From Dyadobacter sp. CY261 (lineage in GTDB: Bacteria; Bacteroidota; Bacteroidia; Cytophagales; Spirosomataceae), in assembly GCF_021440085.1 (NCBI RefSeq), contig NZ_JAKCPW010000006.1:372001-436000 (forward strand): a stretch of 64,000 nt of DNA, written 5' to 3'. Shown piece by piece: positions 7,724 to 16,827 of the stretch (positions within the stretch are counted from its first letter, which is position 1; every line of letters starts with the position of its first letter). A program made the position numbers and the translations under genes. The notes beneath the pieces are model-generated. The model did no database searches. It saw only the letters and a program-made list of their open reading frames with translations, and was not told the origin of the DNA.

Positions 7724-9166
7724 TTGGAAAACATCAACCCCGATTCTTTTGAGCGTTCCGTCTTTTCGGGCATCAGGTGGAATCTGATCATTTCCTTTGG
7801 CGGACAACTAAGCAGCATTGGCTTTACTCTATTGCTAAGCCGGATGCTAGGCCCCGACGATTTTGGGTTGTTGGCTGCCGCCATGGCGCTTACAGGCCTG
7901 ATCGAGACCTTTGGCACGCTGGGAAGCGCTTCTGCGCTCACCCAGCGTGCCGTCGTCACAGACCGCTTTTATTCGGCAGTGCTCGTCGTAACATCGCTGC
8001 TTGCGACGTTAATGATGCTTGCTATTGGATTTTCCTCCTCGTTTCTTGCTTCGTTTTATAACAAACCCCAGTTGCGGGATGTATTCCTATTGCTGATGTG
8101 GTCCATTCCCTTTCAGGCAATTGAGACATTCCCGCTTTCTGAATTGCAAAGACGTCTGGCTTTCGATAAGATCGCATTTACCAACATATTAAGTATTGTA
8201 GTTTCCGGAGTAATTGCTGTATGGCTGGCGTACAGCGGACATGGCTGGATAGCACTGGGAGCGAGGTTGTTGCTAGTGCAAAGCATCCGCACGATTACAT
8301 TATGCGCCTATGCATGGCCGAAGTTCAAATTTCGTCCTGCCTTGAGCGAAATAAAAGAGCTCCTGCGTTTCGGGCTTCCACAATCGCTATCACAGTTCTT
8401 GTTGGTCTTCGGCAGGAAAATAGACGATATCCTCATTGGGAAATGGATGGGGACCAGCGCATTGGGGATATATAGTCTGGCTTATAGTCTCTACGTCTGG
8501 CCTGTTTCTAATATCAAAGGCAGAATTTCCCAGGTTATTTTTGCGGCGTTTTCCAAGATCCAGGCGGACAGAGCCGCTATGGGTAACTTTTATCTGAAAA
8601 CGGTATCGCTCGCAACATTGATCGGTTTTCCTGCGATTGTCGGTTTTTCGGCAATATGCGATCTTGCAGTTCCCGTTTTGATGGGTGATAAATGGCTACA
8701 AGCAATTCCTATATTGAGAATCCTGGGTTTTGCCTCATTATTTGAGGTTTGTGTCTTTCCGGGAGCAATTTACCAGGCAATCGGCCAGACCAAATCATAC
8801 CTAAAAATCATCCTCATCACCCGAATGATTACTGCCATGGGTATCCTGTTTGCATTGCTTGCGGGATATGGAATCGATGGGGTAGCCACAAGCATCGTCG
8901 CAACGAGCCTGTTAAGCTTTCTTATCTACAATCATTTTGTGAAGAAAATCATTTTGGTAGGACACTTTGTCCTCATCCGGATTATTCTAAAGAACAGCAT
9001 TCCCAGCGTTGCAATGCTTGCCTTGATTTTGATGGTTCGATACTTCGTAAATGGCCATCTCACCCCACTGGCAGAACTTGCCTTGTCAGTCTTCATCGGT
9101 GCAGCGTCCTATTGGTTATTGATGAAAAGATATCACCCCGAAATTTTGGCCACCAAAGGTTTTTAA
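7724..9166 (+). CDS. Wzx/WzxC-type polysaccharide flippase (MOP superfamily)
   Basis: The 480-residue protein is almost entirely hydrophobic, with about 12-14 predicted membrane segments. The N-terminal part (SGIRWNLIISFGGQLSSIGFTLLLSRMLGPDDFGLLAAAMALTGLIETFGTLG) is characteristic of WzxC-like lipopolysaccharide biosynthesis proteins. LRFGLPQSLSQFLLVFGRKIDDILIGKWMGTSALGIYSLAYSLY in the middle is also typical. The start is TTG at 7724; no ATG lies near enough upstream to be plausible and the family N-terminus begins a few residues later. Such proteins flip undecaprenyl-linked glycans across the inner membrane. It ends the three-gene glycan module and faces the convergent ppc gene. Confidence 0.88.
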   Translation: MENINPDSFERSVFSGIRWNLIISFGGQLSSIGFTLLLSRMLGPDDFGLLAAAMALTGLIETFGTLGSASALTQRAVVTDRFYSAVLVVTSLLATLMMLAIGFSSSFLASFYNKPQLRDVFLLLMWSIPFQAIETFPLSELQRRLAFDKIAFTNILSIVVSGVIAVWLAYSGHGWIALGARLLLVQSIRTITLCAYAWPKFKFRPALSEIKELLRFGLPQSLSQFLLVFGRKIDDILIGKWMGTSALGIYSLAYSLYVWPVSNIKGRISQVIFAAFSKIQADRAAMGNFYLKTVSLATLIGFPAIVGFSAICDLAVPVLMGDKWLQAIPILRILGFASLFEVCVFPGAIYQAIGQTKSYLKIILITRMITAMGILFALLAGYGIDGVATSIVATSLLSFLIYNHFVKKIILVGHFVLIRIILKNSIPSVAMLALILMVRYFVNGHLTPLAELALSVFIGAASYWLLMKRYHPEILATKGF

Positions 9167-9173
9167 TAAAAAA

Positions 9174-9199
9174 TGCCGGCAAGATTTCTCTTACCGGCA
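9174..9199. terminator. bidirectional terminator between the flippase gene and ppc
   Basis: TGCCGGCAAGA and TCTTACCGGCA pair with one internal mismatch. On the minus strand the stem is followed by TTTTTTATTAAAA, a good terminator for ppc; on the plus strand it lies 8 bases after the flippase stop codon. Confidence 0.65.
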
Positions 9200-9220
9200 C
9201 CTTCCTTTAAAAAGTTAATA

Positions 9221-11803
9221 CTAAGCCGAGTTGCGGGCCGCGTTAATAATACCGAACATCGCCCTGATAATAAGCTGATTATATGTTTCAACATCTACCG
9301 GCAAGTCCTTTGGGTCACCGGCGAGCATTTGCAATGCGTATTGCTGAATGGTAATCAGCGGCAACACGATGCGCTCGCGGGTCTTAATGGACACCTTAGT
9401 GACATTGTTGCTGTCCAGGAGTTCTTTCTGACCGGATACTTCGAGCAGCAATTCCCGTGTGAGCAGGAATTCGTCATACATTTTATCCCAGAATTCGCGG
9501 TAGTCCTCTTCCTCGCGCAGGTATTTGGTCGCCGGGAAAAATGCCTTCGACAGCGATTGCATCGAATTTTCGATCAGCGTACGGAAGAAAAGAGATTTCT
9601 GATAGAGCTTTTTAATATCATCGACCTTGTTTTGCTTTACAAGTTCTTGTATGGCCGTTCCAAAGCCATAAAAGCCCGGTACATTCTGCTTCATCTGCGC
9701 CCATGAACCTACAAACGGGATCGCGCGCAGGTCTTCGAATTTCAAACCTTCGTCGTCATTACCCCGTTTGGTCGGACGGCTTCCGATATTCGTTTGTCCG
9801 TAAAAACGCAGCGGTGTCTTTTTATCCAGGTATTTGACAAACTTCGGATGGTTTTTCAGGTCCAGGTAGGAATTGTAGGCAATTTCTGCCATTTCCTCAA
9901 TCAGGTCTTTATCATCCTCTGTCAACTCATCATTACGATGACCTTTGAAAAGGTGGTTTTCCAATCCGGCTGTGAATAACCTTTCCAGATTGTACATGGC
10001 CGTAGTAACAGTGCCGTAGTTGGAACTGATCGTCTGCCCTTGCACGGTCAGCTGGATCTCTTTGTCCTCGATGTCCTTGCCGAGCGAGGAATAGAAATTA
10101 TGGTTATTGCCACCGCCACGCGCAGGAGGTCCCCCACGACCATCGAAAAATGTGACTTTAATGCCAAATTCACGCGAAACCTTGGTCAATTCCTCTTTGG
10201 CTCGGTAGATAGACCAGTTGGCGCGCAAGTAGCCGCCGTCTTTAGTTCCATCCGAGAAACCCACCATGATCGTCTGGTGGTTTTCGCGATTGGTCAAATG
10301 GTTGCGGTAATACTCATTTTCATACAGCGAGCGCATAATGTCGGGGGCATTCGCAAGATCATCCACCGTTTCAAACAGAGGCACTACATCGACTGCCATT
10401 TTACCCTCATCGTCCGCAATCAGGTTTTTGGCAAGTGCCAACACCTCCATCACATTCAGTGCTGAAGTATTATTACTGATCACATATCGGTGTGCGCCTT
10501 TTTCGCCATTCTTTTCCTGAATCGTTTTAATAGCCCTTATCGATCCGAGAATGTCCTTCGTTAGCTCATCCTCATAGTCTGTGTCGCGAAGTGGTATATT
10601 CAACGAGAGGAGCAGATCGATTTTCTTAGCCTCATCCCAGCTCTGATAGTCACTGTATTTCAGAAGTGGGACCTTCTTTTCCAACCTCCTCAAAATATCT
10701 TCCCAAGCCTTGCCATGCTTACGGCTGTCCTGACGAATATCCAGGCTTGCAAAGAAGAACCCGAAGAGGTTCAGTTTCAGGATAAAGTTATCCAGCAACT
10801 CCACAAAAAGTCCCTGATGCTTGTTAACCAGCACCTCTCGTGCTTTAAGCAATTCGTCGATCAGCTCCTGTGCATTTTCGTAACCTTCTTCAAATGGCCC
10901 GAAAATGGTGCTGTTCATTTTCTTTTCAGCCAGCGAAATGGCATCGTCCACACCTTTGAAGGTAAGGCGGCGTTTCAATTGGCGGATATCGCGGTAATAG
11001 CCGCGCAAAAGCGTTTCACGCAAGCGGTCAGCTACTTTCAATGTGATTTCAGGGTTCACAAACGGGTTACCGTCCCTGTCGCCGCCCGGCCAGAAGCCCA
11101 GCCGGAACACATTTGGGTAAGGCCAGTCATGCACGCTCATTCCCAGGCCATTGATCAGTTTTTCGAGAATGGATGGGATGGCATCATAATATACATTTTC
11201 AAGGAACCAGCACAGGCTCACGGCCTCGTCGAACGGTGTAGGCTTTTCATGATTAATGAAAGCCGTCTTACCGAGCTGTAACAACAGCTGATTAACCTCT
11301 GTAAAATCGTTTTCCTTGATCGCGTCTTCCAGATCGTTGATAATCCCGAGTACCTTCCCCGAATAGAACTGGGTCGGATGGGCTGTCAGCACAATGCGAA
11401 CGCTGAAATCTTCCAGCTTGGCGAGTAACTTCTTTTTCAGTTCGTCATTTTCCAACCGCTCTGTCAGGTAGTTTACCGAGCCTTTGCCCGTCAGGTCATG
11501 AGTCTCGTCAAATGCGGCATCCTCTACGGAATCAAACAGTACAACCTGCCGTTCGATGTATTGGATAAATGCAAAAAGCAAATCCGCACGTTCCTTGGGG
11601 GTAGCTGTTTCCAGCAGCTCAGAAAAAAAATGCTCGATGATTTCTTTGGGAGATTTACCTTCCTGAAAGCCGATTTCGCTTTGCTGAGTTAGTATTGGAA
11701 GTAATGAGCCGGTTTGAAAGATACCGCGGTAAGGCAGGCTCAGAAACAGGCTATTGAAAATATTATACTTCGTTACAACTGCGTCCTGGAAACTATTATT
11801 CAT
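9221..11803 (-). CDS. ppc: phosphoenolpyruvate carboxylase
   Basis: The 860-residue protein is of PEP carboxylase size. The N-terminal active-site His segment appears as RIVLTAHPTQFYSGKVLG near residue 140, and the glycine-rich catalytic loop as VTFFDGRGGPPARGGG near residue 560. Other family segments are FWPGGDRDGNPFVNPEIT, SLDIRQDSRKHG, MVGFSDGTKDGGYL, QGQTISSNYG and GQTNIGSRPTKRG. These loop details differ from the E. coli enzyme (LTAHPTE, GRGGSIGRGG) and the C-terminus ends in RNSA rather than the usual NTG, so this is a divergent subtype. The enzyme makes oxaloacetate from PEP and bicarbonate in the cytosol to refill the TCA cycle. A TATATTTG -7 box (11845-11852, minus strand) supports its own transcription start. 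Confidence 0.95.
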   Translation of the reverse strand: MNNSFQDAVVTKYNIFNSLFLSLPYRGIFQTGSLLPILTQQSEIGFQEGKSPKEIIEHFFSELLETATPKERADLLFAFIQYIERQVVLFDSVEDAAFDETHDLTGKGSVNYLTERLENDELKKKLLAKLEDFSVRIVLTAHPTQFYSGKVLGIINDLEDAIKENDFTEVNQLLLQLGKTAFINHEKPTPFDEAVSLCWFLENVYYDAIPSILEKLINGLGMSVHDWPYPNVFRLGFWPGGDRDGNPFVNPEITLKVADRLRETLLRGYYRDIRQLKRRLTFKGVDDAISLAEKKMNSTIFGPFEEGYENAQELIDELLKAREVLVNKHQGLFVELLDNFILKLNLFGFFFASLDIRQDSRKHGKAWEDILRRLEKKVPLLKYSDYQSWDEAKKIDLLLSLNIPLRDTDYEDELTKDILGSIRAIKTIQEKNGEKGAHRYVISNNTSALNVMEVLALAKNLIADDEGKMAVDVVPLFETVDDLANAPDIMRSLYENEYYRNHLTNRENHQTIMVGFSDGTKDGGYLRANWSIYRAKEELTKVSREFGIKVTFFDGRGGPPARGGGNNHNFYSSLGKDIEDKEIQLTVQGQTISSNYGTVTTAMYNLERLFTAGLENHLFKGHRNDELTEDDKDLIEEMAEIAYNSYLDLKNHPKFVKYLDKKTPLRFYGQTNIGSRPTKRGNDDEGLKFEDLRAIPFVGSWAQMKQNVPGFYGFGTAIQELVKQNKVDDIKKLYQKSLFFRTLIENSMQSLSKAFFPATKYLREEEDYREFWDKMYDEFLLTRELLLEVSGQKELLDSNNVTKVSIKTRERIVLPLITIQQYALQMLAGDPKDLPVDVETYNQLIIRAMFGIINAARNSA

Positions 11804-11844
11804 AATGGAGTGACGAAATTATATTTTGGAATTTGCACTAAAGG

Positions 11845-11852
11845 CAAATATA
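11845..11852 (-). promoter_or_regulatory. -7 promoter box for ppc
   Basis: On the minus strand TATATTTG matches the Bacteroidota -7 consensus TAnnTTTG exactly. It lies about 42 bases upstream of the ppc ATG and just after the xerC stop codon. No good -33 TTTG is seen at the right distance. Confidence 0.4.
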
Positions 11853-11868
11853 ACTTTAAAAATCGGTT

Positions 11869-12741
11869 TCAGGCCTTGGGATGGGCTTGTTGATGTGTTT
11901 TTTTAAGCTTTTCGATGGAGTTATGGGTGTATATCTGCGTGGCCGCCAGATTGGCATGGCCGAGCAACTCTTTGATCGCATTCAGATCGGCCCCACGGTT
12001 GAGCAGGTGCGTCGCGTAGGTATGCCTTAGCACGTGCGGGCTCTTTTGGGAAAGCGTAGTCACGGCAGTAAGATATTGCTTTACCTTACGCTGCACAAAT
12101 ACATGGTAAATGGCTTTATTTGAGTCCGTTAAAAGCAAAATGTCAGTAACTTCCTCTGGCGCACGCTGTTCTATATATTTTTGAAGCAGTTGTGCCAAAG
12201 ATGTGGAAACCGGCACGATCCGCTCTTTCGACCGCTTTCCAAAAACCCGGATTGTCCGCGCAGCCAAGTTAAGGTCTTTCACTTCCAGTTCCACCAACTC
12301 CGAAAGCCGGATCCCACTTCCATACAGCAGCTCCATAATCACCCGGTCGCGCAAGCCTTCGAAATCGTCCGAAAACACGCCTTCCTCGAACAGCATTTCC
12401 ATGGATTTTTCTTCCACAAAAGCTGGCAGTTTCTTACGTGTTTTTAAAGCCGTGAGGATCTTCGTGGGATCGCTGTCAATGTGCTTTTTCTTCCTTAAGT
12501 ATCCATAAAAAGTCCGAAGAGCAGCGATTTTTCTGTTAATAGACGATGGATTAAGCCCTTCTTCCATCAGGCTCACCACCCACGAGCGCAACATCGGCGC
12601 CTTGGCCGTTTCAGGTTCCGCGCATTCGTATTGAAAAAGAAGATATTTCTGAAACTGGTCGAGATCGGTCTGGTACGACTTGATGGTATGCGCGCTGGAG
12701 CGCTTTTCGAACTGCAGAAATTCCAAAAATGGCTTTATCAT
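11869..12741 (-). CDS. xerC: XerC/XerD-type tyrosine recombinase
   Basis: The 290-residue length is that of the housekeeping Xer recombinases. The N-terminal SAM-like core-binding domain (residues 1-90, FLEFLQFEKRSSAHTIKSYQTDLDQF) precedes the catalytic domain. The catalytic set is visible: Arg in YGSGIRLSELVELEV, Lys in VFGKRSKER, H-x-x-R in SPHVLRHTYATHLLNRGADLNAIKELLGHANLAATQIYTH, and the nucleophilic Tyr in QIYTH. Xer proteins resolve chromosome dimers at dif. The pairing with rpsU upstream is a gene order I know from Bacteroidota and argues for the chromosomal role rather than a phage integrase. A large hairpin (12751-12794) precedes the start codon. Confidence 0.9.
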   Translation of the reverse strand: MIKPFLEFLQFEKRSSAHTIKSYQTDLDQFQKYLLFQYECAEPETAKAPMLRSWVVSLMEEGLNPSSINRKIAALRTFYGYLRKKKHIDSDPTKILTALKTRKKLPAFVEEKSMEMLFEEGVFSDDFEGLRDRVIMELLYGSGIRLSELVELEVKDLNLAARTIRVFGKRSKERIVPVSTSLAQLLQKYIEQRAPEEVTDILLLTDSNKAIYHVFVQRKVKQYLTAVTTLSQKSPHVLRHTYATHLLNRGADLNAIKELLGHANLAATQIYTHNSIEKLKKTHQQAHPKA

Positions 12742-12750
12742 AAGCCGAAC

Positions 12751-12794
12751 ATACGAAAAGGAGCTATCTTAATCAAGATAGCTCCTTTTCGTAT
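12751..12794 (-). terminator. 20-bp perfect hairpin between rpsU and xerC
   Basis: Bases 12751-12770 and 12775-12794 are perfect reverse complements with a 4-base loop (AATC). On the minus strand the hairpin ends 9 bases before the xerC start codon, about 55 bases after rpsU. The distal arm ends in CTCCTTTTCGTAT with a short T run. It could terminate most rpsU transcripts with some readthrough into xerC, or mask the xerC ribosome-binding region. Confidence 0.6.
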
Positions 12795-12848
12795 GGTATG
12801 GATACAATAATCCTATAGAAGTCTTTCAGAGAACCATTCCACCAGGAA

Positions 12849-13043
12849 CTAGTCTTCTAAATGACCGTAAGTTTTTTCCTTGTAAACTGCACGCAAAACT
12901 TCGAAACGACGCTTTACAGATGGCTTTTCAAAAGCAGTACGCGCACGAAGCTGGCGCATTGTACCAGTTCTTTCAAATTTTTTCTTGTAACGCTTAAGAG
13001 CGCGGTCAATCGATTCGTTGTCTTTGATGTTAATAATAAGCAT
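12849..13043 (-). CDS. rpsU: 30S ribosomal protein S21
   Basis: The 64-residue basic protein matches bS21: MLIINIKDNESIDRALKRYKKKFERTGTMRQLRARTAFEKPSVKRR, followed by a Bacteroidota-type C-terminal tail (FEVLRAVYKEKTYGHLED). S21 sits on the small-subunit platform near the 3' end of 16S rRNA. In Bacteroidota the anti-Shine-Dalgarno tail is held in a pocket involving S21, which fits the lack of strong SD sequences throughout this window. The gene is upstream of xerC. Confidence 0.96.
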   Translation of the reverse strand: MLIINIKDNESIDRALKRYKKKFERTGTMRQLRARTAFEKPSVKRRFEVLRAVYKEKTYGHLED

Positions 13044-13144
13044 GCTTATAATTTCTAATGTTCTTTGAATTGGTTTCTGAAATCGGACTGCAAAGAAAAA
13101 CTATATTCAACAGAAAATCAAGAAATAAGTCGTTAAAATTCGGT

Positions 13145-13152
13145 TATTTTTG
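13145..13152 (+). promoter_or_regulatory. -7 promoter box for the ppx/gppA-like gene
   Basis: TATTTTTG matches the TAnnTTTG consensus exactly, about 49 bases before the ATG at 13201. No convincing -33 TTTG is present. Confidence 0.35.
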
Positions 13153-13200
13153 TATCCATTGCATTGAAACGAAAGTCATTAACAGATTAAACAGCCCGAT

Positions 13201-14136
13201 ATGAGTTCGAGACTGGGAATAATTGATTTAGGCACCAACACTTTTCACCTGCTCATCGCCGAGCCGAACGGCGCTCATTTCAAGACGATTTTCCACGAAA
13301 GCAGGCCGGCGAGGATCGGGCTGGGTGGCATCAACAAGCGCATCATCACACCCGAAGCGCAGGATCGCGCGCTGACAGTGCTCTCCTATTTCCGCGAAAA
13401 GCTCGATTCTTTTGAAGTCATGCCCGAAAAGACATTCGCTTTCGGCACAAGCGCGGTGCGCAATGCAGAAAACCGGCATGAATTCTGTTCTGAAATCCTG
13501 CAGAAAACCAATATTGAAGTCACCGTCATCGACGGCAACCGTGAGGCCGAGTACATTTATCAGGGTGTCCGCCACGGTGCTAACATTGGTGACGAACCTT
13601 CGCTGATCATGGACATAGGCGGAGGCAGCGTCGAATTCATCATCGGCAATCATTCACAAATCTTCTGGAAACAGAGCTTTGAGATCGGTGGGCAGCGGTT
13701 GATGGAGAAATTCATGCGGAACGATCCACTATCCCAAGCCGACCGTCGCAGTCTTTATAACCATTTTGATGAAAACCTCATTCCACTGGCCAATGCGGTT
13801 CACCAGTATGCACCCGGAAAGCTGGTAGGATCGTCGGGCACATTTGATACTTTGGTCGATGTTGACTTTCATTACCGGACCAACGGTTGGCCGCCCTCAC
13901 ATCTCACCGATTTCGATATCCCGCTGGAAGAGTTCTATCGCGCCTATGCCCTGATCCTGTCGGGCAACCACGACGAGCGTATGGCCATTCCCGGCATGAT
14001 CGAATTGCGGGTCGATATGATTGTCGTCGCTGTATGCCTGATCGACTACGTCCTTAAAACACATGGTATACGTGAGATCCAGGTTTCCAAATATGCCCTC
14101 AAAGAAGGCGTACTCGCCGAACTCATGGCCCGTTAA
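13201..14136 (+). CDS. Ppx/GppA-family phosphatase (exopolyphosphatase-like)
   Basis: The 311-residue protein covers the two ASKHA-type domains of Ppx/GppA without the C-terminal HD-like domain of the long enzymes. Signatures are LGIIDLGTNTFHLLIAE (phosphate-1 loop), FGTSAVRNAENRHEF, VIDGNREAEYIYQGVRHG, and IMDIGGGSVEFIIG (phosphate-2 loop). The family hydrolyses polyphosphate from the ends or converts pppGpp to ppGpp; the sequence alone does not decide between them. The gene is followed after 56 bases by the secreted metalloprotease gene. Confidence 0.9.
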   Translation: MSSRLGIIDLGTNTFHLLIAEPNGAHFKTIFHESRPARIGLGGINKRIITPEAQDRALTVLSYFREKLDSFEVMPEKTFAFGTSAVRNAENRHEFCSEILQKTNIEVTVIDGNREAEYIYQGVRHGANIGDEPSLIMDIGGGSVEFIIGNHSQIFWKQSFEIGGQRLMEKFMRNDPLSQADRRSLYNHFDENLIPLANAVHQYAPGKLVGSSGTFDTLVDVDFHYRTNGWPPSHLTDFDIPLEEFYRAYALILSGNHDERMAIPGMIELRVDMIVVAVCLIDYVLKTHGIREIQVSKYALKEGVLAELMAR

Positions 14137-14192
14137 TATCCCTGCCTCTGATTTATTCATTTAATACTTTACCCACAACCAAACCAAACTCT

Positions 14193-16769
14193 ATGAGATT
14201 GATGCGTTACCTTCTCCTCGCGGCGCTGGCATTCGTGTATATGCACGACGCGCAGGCACAACGAAAGAAAAAAAAAGAAAAGCAGGAAGATGTCAAAATC
14301 GACAAAGCCGTGGACGCAGTGGCGTCGGCAGTGAAAGACAAACTGAAAGATGACAAAAAGAAGGGACCGAAAGCATTCAAGGACCTGATCGACAGTACCA
14401 ATGCCGTGAGCCAGAAAGGCATGATTTCGGTGCATAAAGTGGACGATAAATGGTATTTCGAAATCCCGGATTCGCTATTGAACCGCGACATTATGGCCGT
14501 TACCCGTTATTCCAAGACAGCGGCGGGCGGCGGGATTTTTGGCGGCGAGGAAGTAAACCGTCAGCTGATCCGTTGGGAAAAAGGCCTGGATAACAATCTG
14601 TTGCTACGCTCAGTGACCATCGTAGTCACCAGCCCTGACAGCACCAAACCGATATTCCAGGCTGTTAAGAACTCCAATTCCGACCCGATTATTGGCGTTT
14701 TTGATATTAAAGCAGCGAAAAAAGAGCCGTCGAAATCCTCGGTCATCGATGTAACGGACTATTTCAATGCCGACAATCAGGTTTTCTCGTTGAGCTCAGT
14801 CAGTAAGCAACTTTTGAAACTGGCCACATTTAAAAAAGAAGCTTCGTTTATTGAAAAAATTAGCTCCTTTCCAATAAATACGGAAATACGATCGGTAAAA
14901 ACCTTCGCGGTAACGCCGCAGCTACTCACACCGACACCCGTTCCTTCCATCGGGCAATATCTGCCTTCCGGTCTTGACGCCGGTGTGGTCACTTTTGAAA
15001 TGAACACCTCGCTGATCCTGCTGCCAAAGACGCCGATGAAAAAGCGGATCTTCGACAGTCGCGTGGGTTATTTTGCCAACCAATACGCCACATTCGGTGA
15101 AGAATCGCAGCGCTCCGACACCGAGGTTTTTGCGGTTAGATGGCGCCTCGAGCCTAAAAATGCGGAAGACGCCCGCAAGCAGCAAAACGGTGAATTGATC
15201 GAGCCCAAGAAGCCTATCGTTTATTACATCGATCCCGCAACTCCTGAAAAATGGCGCAAATACCTGAAACTCGGTGTCGATGACTGGCAGGTTGCCTTCG
15301 AAAAAGCGGGCTGGAAAAATGCCATCCGTGGTGAATACTGGCCGGAAAATGACACGACGATGAGCCTTGAAGATGCGCGCTACTCGGTAATCCGCTATTT
15401 CGCGGCCGATATCCAGAACGCTTACGGGCCTAACGTGCATGATCCCCGCAGCGGCGAGATTTTGGAAAGTCACATTGGCTGGTATCACAACGTAATGCGG
15501 CTTTTGCGCAACTGGTACATTATCCAGGCAGCAGCCGTCGACCCAAAAGCCCGAGGGAAGAAGTTTGACGATGAATTGATGGGACAGCTCGTGCGTTTCG
15601 TATCATCCCACGAGATCGGACATACGCTGGGCCTTCGCCACAATATGGGCGCAAGCTCAGCAACGCCGGTCGAAAAATTGCGCGACAAAGCCTGGGTGGA
15701 AGAACATGGCCACACCTCCTCGATCATGGATTATGCCCGTTTCAATTATGTAGCCCAACCCGAAGATGGCATTACCAACCTTTTTCCGCGCATTGGCGAT
15801 TACGACAAATGGGCTATTCAGTGGGGTTACAGCAATTTCCCCGACAAGGATGCAAAGGCTGAAAAGCTGGTCCTGAACGAGCTGACCAAAGAGGCCTACA
15901 AAGACGACCGCCTGCACTTTGGAACGGAAATCAGCCCGTACGATCCCCGTTACCAAACGGAAGACCTGAGCGACAATGCAATGAAGGCCTCGGAATATGG
16001 CATCAAAAACCTGAAACGCATTATCCCAAACCTGATCGAATGGAGCAAAGAGGATGGTGAAAGTTATAAGGAGCTGGATGAGATTTATGGCAATGTGGTG
16101 ACACAGTATCGCCGATACCTCGGACACGTGATCAAAAACGTGGGCGGCATTTACGACACTCCAACCACCTACGATATGGAAGGCCCGACCTTCACCACTG
16201 TTCCGAAAGTTACCCAAAAAAAAGCCGTCGACTTCCTGAACACGCAACTTTTTAAAACGCCGACCTGGCTCCTCGACCAGAATATCCTGAACAAGGTGAA
16301 GCCCGAAACGGGCGTGGAGGCCATTAAGGCATTACATGAATATGCAATAACTGCTCTCTTCGCAGGTGACCGTGCTGTACGTTTGATGGAAACAGGGGTT
16401 TCGGCCAAATATTACTCTCTCGACGACCTCTTTACTGATCTCGAAGCAGGGATTTGGTCGGAAACTAAAACCGGCAAAACGATCGATCTATACCGCAGAA
16501 ACCTGCAAAAAGTGTATGCTGAAAAGTTGATCAGCCTGCTGAAACCTGGCCGGGCGAATGTTCAGTCAATACCGGTCGGCATTACCTATGGTTTCTCAAC
16601 ACGATCGGTAGAGCTCGAAAAAACCGACCTGCCGTCCATTGCACGTGCACATTTGGAAAGTTTGAAGACGTCGCTAACAGCAGCGATCGCTAAAAGCACC
16701 GACAAAAACACCCGCTACCATTTGCAAGATGTATCTCAGCGCATTAAGCAAGCGCTTGATCCAAAATAA
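14193..16769 (+). CDS. secreted zinc-dependent metalloprotease (DUF5117/DUF5118 family)
   Basis: The 858-residue protein begins with a signal peptide (MRLMRYLLLAALAFVYMHDAQAQ) followed by a very Lys-rich linker (about residues 24-60). It carries a metzincin-like zinc site H473-E-I-G-H-T-L-G-L-R-H483 (HExxHxxGxxH), with a downstream SIMDYARFNYVAQPEDG segment that resembles a Met-turn. The regions flanking the catalytic core match DUF5117 and DUF5118 organisation: VHKVDDKWYFEIPDSLLNRDIM early, and WSKEDGESYKELDEIYGNVVTQYRRYLGHVIKNVGGIY after the zinc site. Such proteins are common in Bacteroidota and are presumed periplasmic or outer-membrane peptidases with unknown substrates. Confidence 0.9.
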   Translation: MRLMRYLLLAALAFVYMHDAQAQRKKKKEKQEDVKIDKAVDAVASAVKDKLKDDKKKGPKAFKDLIDSTNAVSQKGMISVHKVDDKWYFEIPDSLLNRDIMAVTRYSKTAAGGGIFGGEEVNRQLIRWEKGLDNNLLLRSVTIVVTSPDSTKPIFQAVKNSNSDPIIGVFDIKAAKKEPSKSSVIDVTDYFNADNQVFSLSSVSKQLLKLATFKKEASFIEKISSFPINTEIRSVKTFAVTPQLLTPTPVPSIGQYLPSGLDAGVVTFEMNTSLILLPKTPMKKRIFDSRVGYFANQYATFGEESQRSDTEVFAVRWRLEPKNAEDARKQQNGELIEPKKPIVYYIDPATPEKWRKYLKLGVDDWQVAFEKAGWKNAIRGEYWPENDTTMSLEDARYSVIRYFAADIQNAYGPNVHDPRSGEILESHIGWYHNVMRLLRNWYIIQAAAVDPKARGKKFDDELMGQLVRFVSSHEIGHTLGLRHNMGASSATPVEKLRDKAWVEEHGHTSSIMDYARFNYVAQPEDGITNLFPRIGDYDKWAIQWGYSNFPDKDAKAEKLVLNELTKEAYKDDRLHFGTEISPYDPRYQTEDLSDNAMKASEYGIKNLKRIIPNLIEWSKEDGESYKELDEIYGNVVTQYRRYLGHVIKNVGGIYDTPTTYDMEGPTFTTVPKVTQKKAVDFLNTQLFKTPTWLLDQNILNKVKPETGVEAIKALHEYAITALFAGDRAVRLMETGVSAKYYSLDDLFTDLEAGIWSETKTGKTIDLYRRNLQKVYAEKLISLLKPGRANVQSIPVGITYGFSTRSVELEKTDLPSIARAHLESLKTSLTAAIAKSTDKNTRYHLQDVSQRIKQALDPK

Positions 16770-16827
16770 TGTTGTTCAAATCTGGCAGGTCTCAGGGCTT
16801 GCCAGATTGCTTTTAGCTCCGTATAAC

